Shown here in pieces: positions 1-11,100 of a DNA stretch of 64,000 nt; the stretch's first letter is position 1; every line of letters starts with the position of its first letter. The translations under genes and the position numbers were made by a program. The notes beneath the pieces were generated by a model, which saw nothing but the letters and a program-made list of their open reading frames with translations, was not told the DNA's origin and ran no database searches. This DNA is from Tritrichomonas musculus (Eukaryota > Parabasalia > Tritrichomonadida > Tritrichomonadidae), in assembly GCA_039105265.1 (NCBI GenBank), contig JAPFFF010000001.1:6262001-6326000 (forward strand), given 5' to 3'.

Positions 1-748
1 GAGGGATTTTATAATCACCATTTCGAATTTGTTGAAATATATCTCTAATTTGTTTCTTTGTCCATGGCAAAAAACCTGTAATCATTGCATAAAGAATAAC
101 TCCACAGCTCCACATGTCTGATTTGAAGCCGTCATATTTCATTCCACTCACAACTTCTGGGCTAACATAGCAAGGCGATCCACAAGCTGTTTTAACTAGA
201 TTACCTTTGCCAACAAATTGCGATAATCCAAAATCACTTATCCTAATGTGCCCTTTATTATCAATAATGATATTTTCTGGTTTTAAATCACGATGAGAAA
301 CACCTTGCTTATGAATGTATTCTAATGCATCAAATATCTGATACATAAGCCCTTTAGCTTCATCTTCTTTTAATCTTCTTTCCTCAATAATATAATTCAG
401 CAAATTTCCATTTGGATAATATTCCAAAAATACATAAAAATTGTTATCATCTTTTAAAACATCAGTAATTGCTGCAATTTCAGGATGCCTAAAAAGCTGA
501 GATATACGAATTTCAAGTTCAAAACGTTCGTAAAGTTTCCTATTTTCAAGCATTAGATTTGGAACAATTTTACAAGCATAATATTGAGCGTATAATTCAT
601 GGTATACGAGCTTAACTATTGAAAAAGCACCTTCACCAATAGTTTTAATAATTGTGTATGGACCAATTACATCAGGATACGTAATTACACCATGCCTCTT
701 TTTTTTACCCGTTTCATGATTCATATGTAGTTGATTATTACGTTTCAT
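1..748 (-). CDS. CAMK/SNF1-like Ser/Thr protein kinase, N-terminal part (runs off the window)
   Basis: The frame opens at an ATG at 746-748 on the minus strand and stays open to base 1, so about 249 residues of the N-terminus are visible. After about 28 basic, polar residues comes a kinase domain. It has a glycine loop (GEGAFSIVKLV), a catalytic-lysine segment (YYACKIV), the loop SHRDLKPENIII, an intact DFG (SDFGLSQF) and an activation segment ACGSPCYVSPE followed by the subdomain IX motif SDMWSCGVILY. The SPCYVSPE pattern and HRDLKPEN are typical of CAMK/CAMKL kinases (SNF1, MARK, KIN families), and all catalytic residues are present, so activity is expected. The substrate cannot be inferred. 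The C-lobe end and any C-terminal regulatory region lie outside the window. It is the only clear gene in the first 3.6 kb. Confidence 0.85.
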   Translation of the reverse strand, partial: MKRNNQLHMNHETGKKKRHGVITYPDVIGPYTIIKTIGEGAFSIVKLVYHELYAQYYACKIVPNLMLENRKLYERFELEIRISQLFRHPEIAAITDVLKDDNNFYVFLEYYPNGNLLNYIIEERRLKEDEAKGLMYQIFDALEYIHKQGVSHRDLKPENIIIDNKGHIRISDFGLSQFVGKGNLVKTACGSPCYVSPEVVSGMKYDGFKSDMWSCGVILYAMITGFLPWTKKQIRDIFQQIRNGDYKIP

Positions 749-2987
749 TACTATATTAAAATGAAACATTTATTGTAAAATTTCTTATCAATTTAATTGA
801 AATATTCAATATACTAGTTTCTCGATTCATTCAATATATAGATTGATTTAATTCAAAAAATAAAATATTTTAGTGAAATTTTATTATCGTTATTGAAAAT
901 TGAACTTTTTTGAACAAAAGGTATACAAACTCTTTTCTTTCAATTTGTTGAAAGCAAAAAGTTGGTTATTTTAAGACTTACTAAAATTTTAATAGCATAT
1001 TTTAAATCCTTATCATATGTATAATTGTTTGATACTATTTACAACCTGTTTGGTTCATTACATAAGAAATTAGAATTTTTAATCTTTACTTTTTGAAAAA
1101 TTTAAAAACCCTAGAAAAGTGGTGATTAAAATATTATTTTTTTATTTTTGAACTTATATTTTTCTATATTATTATATTTGTTTGTTTTTAAAATAAAAAT
1201 ATATTTAATTAATTAAGAATATGTGGAGATACGAAAAATCAAAAATCGATATTTCAATAATTTCCAAATAATTTCTAATCCCTTCGATACATTTTCCTGT
1301 AAGGATTTTATCGTTTTATATATTTTATTTTACATGAGATATCTCGTTAATTGGAAGATCTATCTAGGATTTATTGAGATAAAGCTAAAATATTAATTTT
1401 TTTGACGGTTTAAGGAGAAAAAAAGGTTAATTTTTTTTTTCTGAAGAGGTGAAGTCGTCAATCTAAGCGAATTCAATTTTTTTAAAAAAGGTGAAGTCGT
1501 CAATCTAAGAGAATTCAATTTTGAATGCATTGAAATCACGATCAAAATTCCCTAAAGATTTAAAATAATAATATATTTATTTATAATCCTTTATTTTTGA
1601 GAAAAATATGGAAAATTAAACAATAATTATAATTGAGAAGTGAAAATTTTATTATAGTTTTTCTTTCAATTTATGAAAAAATTTAAATAATAATATTTTT
1701 AAATTACATTTTATTTATATTAAATTAAATATATAATTCATTTTAAATATTAAAATATAATATATAATATGAGATATCAAATGATATATTTGATATTTGT
1801 TAGGATATGAAATAATGAAAAATCATTAAAATTCAGTTACGAAAGTTTTTTTTAATTTGTTGAAAAATTCTCGATATATTTAATCTAAATAGGCATTTTA
1901 GATATTCATTGAGTTTTACAAAATATTCCATATTTTAAAATCATATATATTATATTGTATAATATATTATTTATTAATTTCTTAAGATATCAACACAATA
2001 TTAATTTTATAAATTCAGAATGCATTCAAATAATAAAATATATTTATCTTATTTTTATAAATTACATTTCACAATATAAGATATTTAATAATTTTAAAAT
2101 GTATATTAATATATATATAACAATGAAAATATAAAATGCAATAATTAAAATGATAATTTTTTTAGATTCTCAAAAAATAATCAAAAAAACTATTAATAAC
2201 AATAAATATATATATGTAAACATTTATGTGTATATATTTATTTAAAAAATGTTCATCAAAGAGATTTTTTATTCAAATTTATAAAACAATCATTTCAAAA
2301 CTTTTTCAATTTTTAAAAATTTGTAAACTAATCAAAATTAGACAAAATTAAATTTCTTTTTATACTGGAAATTATTAGATAAATATTTAATATTTATAAA
2401 TATATATAAATATGAATTTTTATAAAATAATCTAATAATATATAAAAGGTATTGTCCGAAAAAATAGAGTTTGGGTACCTTTTTTGAACATCAAACCTAA
2501 CATCAAAATGCTTTGTCGTATATAAATTAATTAATATTAAATAATTTAAATATCAAATAAATATATATTTAATGATTTAGTTAAACGAAATTTGATTTCA
2601 ATGAAGTTTTGAAAATAAAAAAACTCAGTTTTCTTAAGGGTTTACTGATCGGTTTTCATGTAAACCTTTCAATATTGAAAAAGCTCATAGAATATTATGA
2701 TTCTGAGAGCACTACCATTGAAAAAATTATGCTCAAAAGAGTTAAAAATTTCTCCTAAACGACCAAATATTTTGGAAAAATATTTTCAAAAATCGTTTTT
2801 TTTAGTAACTGGGTGCAAAAAAAACTAAAAAAACTCAAAAAAATACTTCAGAGGATAATTGAATTTAATCTTTTGAATTTGAAAGGAGAACCTTAACCTA
2901 TAAACAAAAAAACATAAAACATATGTATAAATATCTATTAATATTAATATTTACATTTAATTTTGAAATTATTAAAGATTTCTAAGA
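749..2987. other. A+T-rich gene-free region
   Basis: About 2.2 kb without a credible coding frame. It consists of A+T-rich DNA with many short homopolymer runs. It holds one 42-bp direct repeat near 1,448-1,523. Small hairpin-forming stretches occur near 2,447-2,482 (AAAGGTA paired with TACCTTT) and 2,636-2,668 (AAGGGTTTAC paired with GTAAACCTT). The motif GAACTTTTTTGAAC at 902-915 lies about 155 bp upstream of the kinase start and resembles a motif seen upstream of other genes here. I see no RNA gene. Confidence 0.5.
1448..1523. repeat. Two-copy tandem direct repeat, 42-bp period
   Basis: GGTGAAGTCGTCAATCTAAG occurs at 1,448 and again at 1,490. Each copy is followed by MGAATTCAATTTT, with one base different between copies. 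The two copies are almost identical, so the duplication looks recent. No coding context. Confidence 0.75.
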
Positions 2988-2995
2988 GTTGAAAG

Positions 2996-3474
2996 TAGAC
3001 TTGTTATTTTGAGAATCGATATCAAAAACGTCACTTTTTTGCATCTGATACTCGATTATCAGTTTAAAAATCTGATATCGAGATTATCGATTATCAAGAT
3101 ATCAGATATGAAATGTGATGTGAAAATAATTGTAAACTTGATATCAATTACCGAGATCTCGAGATCTCAAACAGATTTATCTTTTTTTATAATTAGTATT
3201 TGTGATTTCATAATATTTGAAAATATATACTATAATGTTTTGATGTTTATTTTAAGATTAAAATCAAAAAATACATTCTTTTTTTATGAAATATTTGAGA
3301 TTAAATTACGATCATATATTTATCAAAAAGTTTAATTGAAAATTCTGATATCAAAATCTGAGAAAAAAAATTCTCGATCTCTGAAATCGATCTCGAGAAT
3401 CAGTGCATATTTATGTATCGATATCAAAAAGTCAATCAATTATCGATCTCGAGAATCGAAGAATAACAAGTCTA
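2996..3474. mobile_element. 479-bp miniature inverted-repeat transposable element with 8-bp target duplication
   Basis: The left end TAGACTTGTTATT (2,996-3,008) is an exact inverted copy of the right end AATAACAAGTCTA (3,462-3,474). Similarity continues inward as GA(A/T)TCTCGA-type motifs. Directly outside both ends lies GTTGAAAG (2,988-2,995 and 3,475-3,482), a perfect 8-bp direct repeat that reads as a target-site duplication. The interior has many CGAGAATCGA, GATATC and TCTCGAGA motifs and no transposase frame, so this is a non-autonomous element. An 8-bp duplication is characteristic of the hAT superfamily, and ends starting TAG are compatible with it. The superfamily is an inference, since no transposase is present. 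An open frame of 108 codons inside it looks accidental. Confidence 0.82.
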
Positions 3475-3689
3475 GTTGAAAGCACATAGATTTTGAGATA
3501 ATAAAAAATTTAATGAATTATTATATTATTTATTATAATTGCAAGCCATTGCTCAGGAAAAATTCTATTAATATTGATTCAATTTTTTATAACAATGAAG
3601 AGATAAATCATCTTATCTAATAATATTTCATCTAATAACAACTCTTTTTTGAATTTTTTATTTTTAATAATATTAAGCATCAATTGAGA

Positions 3690-4409
3690 TTATTTTAAAG
3701 GCGGGAAATAATCTAGTAATTCATTAAGCTGATGAATAATAAAAGTTGGCTTAACTTTTTCATTCACGGGCTGATTTTTAGGGTTGTACCAAATGGTGTT
3801 TAAATTGGCATTTATACCTCCTTGAATATCTGAGGTCAAACTATCACCGATGACGATTGCCTTTTTTTTTCTTTCTTCTTCACTAATATCATCCAAACCA
3901 ATTTCTTTGAAAACTAGATCAAAGAATTTTCTATGAGGCTTGTTTACTTTGAGTTGTTCGCTGCAAAAAATTTTTTCATAAATTCCATTTGTCTCTTTTT
4001 GATTAAACCTTTCTTTCTGGACAGAATAAATTCCGTTTGTAACTATGAAGAGCCTATAACCACGATTTTTTAACGTTTTGAGAACTTCTAAAGCCTGAGG
4101 GAAAAGTTTACCATTCTTTGATAAATTAGAAAGATAATCATCGTTAAATTTCTGAGGATCAATATGTGAATATCCTAACTCATTAAATGTGAGTTCAAAT
4201 CTTTTACGAGGAAGAACGTCATATCCTATCTTACCTTCTTCAAGTTGTTTCCAGCAAAGACCGTTATGCTTATGAAAACAAGATAATGTTGTTTCATTGA
4301 TCGGTATTTTATATGCATTCCAAGTTTCTTGAATTGCATGTTTTTCAGCATCTTGGAAATCGTATAATGTGCCATCTGCATCAAAAAGAAGGTATTCGTA
4401 TTGACTCAT
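3690..4409 (-). CDS. HAD-superfamily phosphatase, YjjG-like (pyrimidine nucleotidase type)
   Basis: This 239-aa protein has all four HAD motifs. Motif I is FDADGTLYD with the nucleophile and acid at D10 and D12. Motif II is IVTNG, followed by the lysine in VNKPHRKFFD, and motif IV is VIGDSLTSDIQGG. The cap sequence (WKQLEEGKI, RFELTFNELGY) and the IQGGINANLNTIWYNP stretch match the YjjG/noncanonical pyrimidine nucleotidase branch, which dephosphorylates nucleoside 5'-monophosphates and helps clear aberrant pyrimidines. Length is normal for the family (about 225-240 aa). The start is the only ATG consistent with motif I. The family is mainly bacterial, so a laterally acquired cytosolic enzyme is plausible. 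HAD subfamily assignment from motifs alone leaves some doubt about the exact substrate. Confidence 0.88.
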   Translation of the reverse strand: MSQYEYLLFDADGTLYDFQDAEKHAIQETWNAYKIPINETTLSCFHKHNGLCWKQLEEGKIGYDVLPRKRFELTFNELGYSHIDPQKFNDDYLSNLSKNGKLFPQALEVLKTLKNRGYRLFIVTNGIYSVQKERFNQKETNGIYEKIFCSEQLKVNKPHRKFFDLVFKEIGLDDISEEERKKKAIVIGDSLTSDIQGGINANLNTIWYNPKNQPVNEKVKPTFIIHQLNELLDYFPPLK

Positions 4410-4624
4410 TTTTAAGAAATAATAAATATTTCTTGTTGACCAAATTCCTTTTCAAAAAAACGACCAAATGATGAAAGGCTTTGCTATCAATGTTAAATAT
4501 TTTTTCCTGCAAAAACCTTCAAAAAGTAATGCTGAATAAGTACCTTTTATTCTGACAGATAAAATTAATTCATTCAAAACATTCAAGAGATACAAAAACA
4601 TGATTATTTTTTATAAATTACAAA

Positions 4625-5233
4625 TTACAACAAATATAATTTACGTTCTTTCTGAATCCTTTCAAATTCTTCGAATTTAACACGCTTTTCTATTTTTTCA
4701 TTCTTTTTATGCTTTTGAATTTTGACAGAATTCATTTTTTGATTTGAAACATTGGATGATGAATAAGATAATTGCATTTGCATTTGCCCCAAAACCTTTC
4801 GAGTCAAATGCTTATAATTTTTTTTATTTTTATTTTTTTCTTCTTCTTCAATTTGCTTTTGAAGAGGATAATAAATATCAATAATCTTTATTTCTGTATT
4901 GATTATACCAGAAATAAAACCTTCACTCGGAAATTTAGAAAAATCGTTTAATATAATTGTTGTTGCTGCTAATATAGGATTATCAGTATTACCATTTTTT
5001 TCTCGAAAAGCCATGTTAACTTGCTTGGTCAAATTTGTAATATGCATTGAAAAGATGTAATGCGATTTTTTCTTTTCAATTATAAAGTTTTGTTTATTTC
5101 CTTCTGGGATTGCTGTGATACAAACCCCAATTTCTTCAATATTATTAATAATTTTTTTTGGTAGAGCGATTGCTATCAAATGAATATGCAAGTTGATTTC
5201 AATTTTCATATCTTTTGCTGTTGCAGAGCTCAT
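4625..5233 (-). CDS. Unrecognised 202-aa protein with charged C-terminus
   Basis: I do not recognise a named family. The first ~140 residues alternate hydrophobic stretches in a beta-rich pattern (IEINLHIHLIAIALPKKI, HYIFSMHITNL, AATTIILNDFSKFPSEGFISGIINTEIKIIDIYYPL), compatible with a C2-like or other beta-sandwich fold. This is followed by a Lys/Glu-rich linker, the motif KVLGQMQMQLSY, and a highly basic tail of about 45 residues. The start is an ATG 18 bp downstream of the motif AAACTTTTTTGAATG (5,251-5,265 on the opposite strand). Its neighbours, a phosphatase and an AGC kinase, share its strand, but spacing of several hundred bases argues for separate transcription. Confidence 0.7.
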   Translation of the reverse strand: MSSATAKDMKIEINLHIHLIAIALPKKIINNIEEIGVCITAIPEGNKQNFIIEKKKSHYIFSMHITNLTKQVNMAFREKNGNTDNPILAATTIILNDFSKFPSEGFISGIINTEIKIIDIYYPLQKQIEEEEKNKNKKNYKHLTRKVLGQMQMQLSYSSSNVSNQKMNSVKIQKHKKNEKIEKRVKFEEFERIQKERKLYLL

Positions 5234-5759
5234 AATAAAAAAATGATATAAAACTTTTTTGAATGAATTATAGAATAAAATTCATTGAATTTATATTTTA
5301 TTCCATACAATTTTTTCAATATTTATTCAATATTTTATATTTTATCTGAACCTTTTGAATGTGATATAAAATTTTCTTTCAATATATATTTGGCTGAAAG
5401 TTTTTTATTTCACATATCAAGAAAACTTGGAAATTCTAAGTTGGAATCTTTTTTCCGCATCCAGTTTTTACTTTATTTTAGTAATCTTATTTTAAAAAAT
5501 TAGGGGGAAAATATCCATTTTAATAAAATCGTTTATTTATTATTATATAATAATACAAAGGGTGGAATGAATGAAAAAAAAAAAAAAAAAAAATAAGCAA
5601 AATAGGAATAATTCAAATCATTTGGTATTAATGCAATAAATTATAAGATCAATTTTGTAGCTATTCTTCGAAACTTTGAAAAAAATTCATAATTAATATC
5701 AATTTCTTCGAACATGTTTGAATAAATAATTAATTTTCTTCAAAAAATATTATACTTGC
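5234..5759. other. Intergenic region with poly(A) tract
   Basis: 526 bp of A+T-rich spacer with a run of about 20 A residues near 5,575-5,594. A 72-codon open frame at 5,285-5,503 has no ATG at its 5' end and lies partly in the expected upstream region of the neighbouring gene. I do not accept it as a gene. Confidence 0.5.
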
Positions 5760-7517
5760 TCATGTTGCCTTTATCATTAAATTGTTATCATCACTATTTA
5801 AAATGAAACTTCCTAGATATGAGAACCCATTTATTCCAACTCGTTTTTCACCAATTGGGGGCAATGCGACAGAATCGCATGCTTTCTCGCTTGTATACCT
5901 AGTTTGAAAATTCTCAACGCTTGGACTGCAAAATGGTTTGAAATTTGGCTGATATTTTTTTTGCATGATATCATTGAAATTTATACCTCCCCAAAATGGG
6001 TGATCGGAAAACAATTTATAAAAACTCATTCGTTTTTTTGGATCTTTTGCTAGGAGCTTTTTAATGAAATCTTTGATTATTGAATATTGAATAATGCTTC
6101 CGTTTACTCCAACACAACAATTATTTGCAGTAATTTCATCAAATGCATTTAATTTTTGGTGCAAACATTCGTTATTAACAGCATTATTTAAATTATTAAT
6201 TTCTGGAAATTTAACTTCTTCATTAATTATTTTAGCAAAAAGCCTCCCCTTGTTTGAATCGGAAAAAGGAGTACTCTTGAAAATTAGTTCATACAATACA
6301 ATTCCAAGAGACCACCAGTCCACTTCAAAACTATAGTTCGATTGTTTGATGATTTCTGGTGCAATATACTCAAGGGTACCACAAGAAGAAGAAGTTGACC
6401 CATTTATTCCAATTTCTTCAGCAAGTCCGAAATCAGTAAGCTTTATATGGCCATCGTCAGATATAAGGATGTTTTCTGGCTTCAAATCCCTATAAACTAC
6501 TCCATTTGAGTGAAGATGATTGAGTGCGAGAGCAATTTCAGCAATGTAAATTTGTATATCTTGAAATGTAATAAGAAAGTTTGTATTCAAAAAAAATGAT
6601 TTATCCATTAGGTTACGCAACTCTCCTCCTGATAGAAATTCCATTCCTAAGTAGAATTTTGTTGCTGTTTGAAATGCAAATTTAAATGATACAACAAATG
6701 AATGCTTATTTTTTGATAGAATATTTCGTTCATTCAAAACTGATTGAATATTATCTGATTTAATAAGTTTAATTTTTGGAATAGCTTTAAGAGCGTAATA
6801 TTGTTCTTGGTGTGAAATAGACTCATCATCATTAATTGATTTTTTTTGAACAAGAGATACTTTTCCGAAGTTCCCTCGTCCAAGAACTGAAATAAATTGA
6901 AAATCATTAATAGATATTTTTTCATTATTGAAAAGAGCTGATTTTATTGCAACATATAGTTCTATAACAGTATTTTCTTCGTAAGCTGTCAAAATTAAAT
7001 CATTTTCTTCATGAAAATTGAGGCAATATAAATAATCATCATTATCAACTTGCCCAAAATGAGAATTTTCATTAAAATTATTAGGTCCTAATATATTGGC
7101 CGGATCTGTAGATTGAAATTGGTCTAATAAAAATAAATCATTATTATCAGTATGTGCTTCTTTTTCATGAGCATTTTGATTAAGTTTAATATATAAAAAA
7201 GGCGATTTTGGTATATTTAATGAATCTATTTGTGCATTTCTTTCAATTAAAGATATTTGTGTATTTTCGGTGAGATAAATTGATTTATCAACAGACATAT
7301 TATAGCCATTTTTATTTATTCCGATGTATAGTTCCATTTGATGAAGTTCAATATGGCATGGAGTTTTCCAAAGTTTGGATTTATTTTTTCCAATATTATC
7401 ATTACGCGCAGAACTAAATAGGCTTAAAAAACTGAATGACCTTGATCGATATTTTGATTTTTGATAAAAATACATATCTCCTTCCCAATAAAATGCACAG
7501 TCGGGTGTGACATTCAT
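5760..7517 (-). CDS. AGC-family Ser/Thr protein kinase with probable N-terminal PH-like domain (Akt/SGK/PKC type)
   Basis: 585 aa. Residues ~10-190 begin with YWEGDMYFYQKSK and end with an amphipathic segment (TVIELYVAIKSALF), the pattern of a PH domain carrying a long acidic insert. The kinase domain starts near residue 205 with the glycine loop VLGRGNFGKVSLV. It then has YALKAIPK, VYRDLKPENIL (~340), LTDFGLAEE (~361), the AGC activation segment SSSCGTLEYIAPE (~375) and VDWWSLGIVLYELI. HPFW near residue 510 begins the AGC C-terminal tail. All catalytic residues are intact. Family knowledge suggests phosphoinositide- or lipid-dependent recruitment to membranes through the PH domain, then activation-loop phosphorylation. 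A ~45-residue insertion between EEVKFPEINN and IKDFIKKLL is unusual for the family. Confidence 0.87.
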   Translation of the reverse strand: MNVTPDCAFYWEGDMYFYQKSKYRSRSFSFLSLFSSARNDNIGKNKSKLWKTPCHIELHQMELYIGINKNGYNMSVDKSIYLTENTQISLIERNAQIDSLNIPKSPFLYIKLNQNAHEKEAHTDNNDLFLLDQFQSTDPANILGPNNFNENSHFGQVDNDDYLYCLNFHEENDLILTAYEENTVIELYVAIKSALFNNEKISINDFQFISVLGRGNFGKVSLVQKKSINDDESISHQEQYYALKAIPKIKLIKSDNIQSVLNERNILSKNKHSFVVSFKFAFQTATKFYLGMEFLSGGELRNLMDKSFFLNTNFLITFQDIQIYIAEIALALNHLHSNGVVYRDLKPENILISDDGHIKLTDFGLAEEIGINGSTSSSCGTLEYIAPEIIKQSNYSFEVDWWSLGIVLYELIFKSTPFSDSNKGRLFAKIINEEVKFPEINNLNNAVNNECLHQKLNAFDEITANNCCVGVNGSIIQYSIIKDFIKKLLAKDPKKRMSFYKLFSDHPFWGGINFNDIMQKKYQPNFKPFCSPSVENFQTRYTSEKACDSVALPPIGEKRVGINGFSYLGSFILNSDDNNLMIKAT

Positions 7518-8172
7518 AATATGTTTTGAATATAAAACAAAATTTTATTTCAATTTTGAAAGCTAGTAGTTAGAGATTTATACAAATAATTAAAAAGGAT
7601 TGAATCAATATTTTTGTACTTTAGAAAATTGAATTCACCGTCGTTCTTTTATAATTTAATGATTTTCTCATTATATTAATTAAATACTAGTTCATAAATC
7701 ATTAAAATATATCAAATTATTTTATAATAATACATAATTTCCTAAAAAAATACATCAAATACTATTAAATGCATCACTTTTATTTGGGAAAAGTGAATAA
7801 TAAAATTTCTCTACTTTTATTGTAAAATAAATTTCAATACTGTTTGTTTTCGATTAGTTTTTTTTTCAATACTTTATAAACAAGTAATATCGTATTTTTG
7901 ATCGATCATTTTTACATATTTTATTCTAAAAAAGATTGAGGAAAATAGTGATATATACATATATTGTAATAACAGATATGAAAAAGCAAAAAAAAAATCA
8001 TTATTTTAAAAAATAAAAAAAAATCTAGAATTTATGCAAAAATGTTAAGTTAAAAAATAAAAAAGAAGCATCATTTATATAACAAATAAACAAAATAGTA
8101 TTTAAACTAAGGGATTATTTAACAAAATAAGGAATAAAACAATTTTTTTTTATTATTTCATAAAAATAAATA
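7518..8172. other. A+T-rich intergenic spacer
   Basis: 655 bp between two minus-strand genes. It serves as the upstream region of the AGC kinase and the 3' flank of the BEACH gene. I see only A+T-rich DNA with A- and T-runs, no open frame of note, no RNA gene and no repeat with clear ends. Confidence 0.5.
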
Positions 8173-11100
8173 TCAAAATTCAATAACAGCTAATTCTTGT
8201 CTTTTCTGTTTTGGTTTAACGACCAAAATTGCACGTTGTTCCTGGTCAATGAATGAAATAAATCTTGGAACAATCTGGCTAGTAATATTAAAAATAACTC
8301 TAAAATCAGAGCATTCGTACACAATAATAGACTTAGAAGAAGTTGATACAACTACGAATTCCTGCATATCTTTTGTATTAATAATCTCAAGAGCTTCGAT
8401 ACAGGAGTCGATTTGAATTCTATTCAAGACATTTCCGCATAAATCGAAGAAGAAAATTGACGAATTTACTTCTCCGGGCACGTGAGCCGACAAAACAATC
8501 ATTCCGCTATTCAATACTTTCAAAAAGTGGACCGAATTTGAAGCGCAGTCAACTTTAAACGTATGGATGAACTTCCTTTCACGCAAAGTAGAAATTACGA
8601 TGATTGAACCGACATCGATTGATATCACGATATCGAGATAAAAGTTACCAACAACCGCCACTATCGGCATAGAATGTGACGATATCGTTCCCAAGAAAAC
8701 TATTGAATTTCCAACCGCAACGGCGGCGGTTTCTGAAGGTGATGATATCGATGATGAAAAATCAGAAACAGCAGCAGAAGTCGACGAGGAAGCCTCAGCC
8801 TTCCATATGTCGATTGAACAGTCCGCGCCACAGACGAGAATCGCTCTATTTTCAACGCAGCTGATGCAAGTGACCTCGTAGTTGTTGTGCGGAAGGATTC
8901 CGACTTCTTCGCTTGTTTTTATCGAGACGACGCTGACGTAAGTTCCGCCGCGCGACACTTCGAAGAGGAATGTTCCATCGAAGTCAATTAAATGACCTTC
9001 TTTGATCGGCCGCATGCTTGTGAAGTGCTGCACTGAATTTTGTTGGATGTTGAAAAGCGTCGGTTTCGTGGTAAGCACGCATCCTTTCCGTATGCAAGCG
9101 ACGGGAGCGTTAAGGACAGGTAGTTGGAAAGGTGAACGGTTAGATTCAAATGATGTATCACGTTTTGATAGGTCAAAAACGGTTTGTTGAGATTGGGCTT
9201 GTTGTATTGAATTTGAAGGGATATTTGGTCCTTCATTTGAGAGTGTCTGGAGGGATGTTGAGCTTACTGTCCTGGATGGCACTTTTCCTGGTGTCACTTT
9301 TTGTGTGAAGTTGCTGTTTGACGTGCTGTGCGTGACGGTTAGTGGCGGTTGCTGAACGTTTCTTGGCGGATGACTCTCTTTGAAAAGCTTGTTCGGACAG
9401 ACGCCGAAATTCAACGCGTGGTTCTGCGCGACGTCGAACATTTCAGGGTCTTCGGTGATGTCGGGCGGGAGGCTGTCTGTGTACGAGAAGAGGTGGAAGA
9501 TGTTGTTCTTGTCAACGGAGATCTGGTTGACGCCGAAGATGAGATCGATCCAATTCTCGAGCTGAGAAGAGACGAACTCTGATTCGAGTGCAATTCGATT
9601 CATTGTGATGAACTCGTGCGGCGACGATGCCCAGCACGGCAGTTCAACGTCATTGACCTTCTTGCCCAAATCAAAACCGTTTTCGTTTATCAAAAAGTGG
9701 TCCGAACAGAAAAATTCAGGAATCAATTCTCTGAAATCGTTGAGCTTCCCCGTCACAGACTCCCAGGCCTTCTTCACTGACGTAAACAATCTAGTCGGAA
9801 GGTCAAACTTTCCACCTTGTAACCGTATGTGAAGTGAAGTGAACGGCTCAGTTCTTATCAAATAACCGGCAACTGAAGAAGGGTTAGAAAAGAAGGTGCG
9901 ATAGAGGCACCTTTGAAAAGGATCTTCCATGTTCATGTTCTTTTTCAATGCATCTAACCGTTCTTCATTGTATGCGCCGATAGGCTTTGACAAATCACGA
10001 TATATTGAAGGATCGTTAAGGTCAATTTTTTCACTATTGTAATCAGATAAAATCCACGGAAAAACAGGATATTGCGAAATGTCATTGAAACTTCGTCCAG
10101 AAATCAAATTCAAGTAAAGCAAGTAAAGAAAATTGGTGATTTTCCTTTCTTGCCACATTTTGGTGATCTTTGATTTGGAGACGAGATCGGAGCAGCTGAT
10201 TGTCTGTGAGCAACAACCGCAAGCAATTTGTAAAGGTGAAAAAATTGAATTCAATTGGCTGTTTTTCAATGTCATTTTCTTCATTATTTCAAGGAAGTCT
10301 GTTCGCTTCTCTTTAGACTCGAAAATGAAGAAGTAACTCTTGTTCGAAGTGGTGAAGATTTCAGCACCTACATCGCAATGTTGATGTCTTCTTTGGAAGA
10401 CGAATGAGACTCTGCTCATTCGAATTTCAATGAATTTGTGGGGACGATCTTTGATGACTTGCTCAGGATTGCCCAAGTTCTCAACGAACTCTGAACCATC
10501 AAAGAAGATGCGACGATCATTCACGTAAATGTTGCCACTGATGTGATGCAGAAGAGTAAATTGTGTCACTTTGAATGATGTCGTCTTTTCTTGGTTCTTT
10601 TCGGTACGCGCCAAAACAGAAAGAGGCGAATTCTGGATGAGAATTCGATGAAAGTTTGGAATAATGTCAAGTTTCTGTTCATCTTCAGAAGTAATCTTCA
10701 TTGAGTCACGTAAGAGAGAAGCTTTCTTATGATCATCAAAGTTTCGGTTCAATTTCCAATAGAAATTGTAGCCGTAATCGTTGATTTTCGTTGTGGCTCT
10801 CCAACGGTTAGTTGAACTTTTTGAGAGGTCTGGGGTGGTTGACCAAGGACCGTTACTGCTTGTGACATACCTGATGAATGAGACCATCATGTTGTCGTGG
10901 ATCAATGAAGTTAACAAGGTCTGTTTTAAGTTGGCTTCAATGAAACAATTGAAACTTGCTTCGAACTTTTTGAATGATTGCGAAATTCTATCCAAATCTT
11001 CGGTTGTTTGAAGCATCTGCTTCAACGAGCTTGATATCTTTATAGTTTCATTAACAAGCGATGAATGGTACGATTCTCTAGCAATATCTGGTCTTTGGAA

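Noticed and set aside
3009-3335. 108-codon plus-strand open frame
   Set aside because: It lies inside the 479-bp miniature element, is built from its palindromic words, and has no ATG at the 5' end and no protein-like composition.
5285-5503. 72-codon plus-strand open frame
   Set aside because: No ATG at its start, Phe/Ile-rich composition expected from A+T-rich DNA, and overlap with the upstream region of the 202-aa gene.
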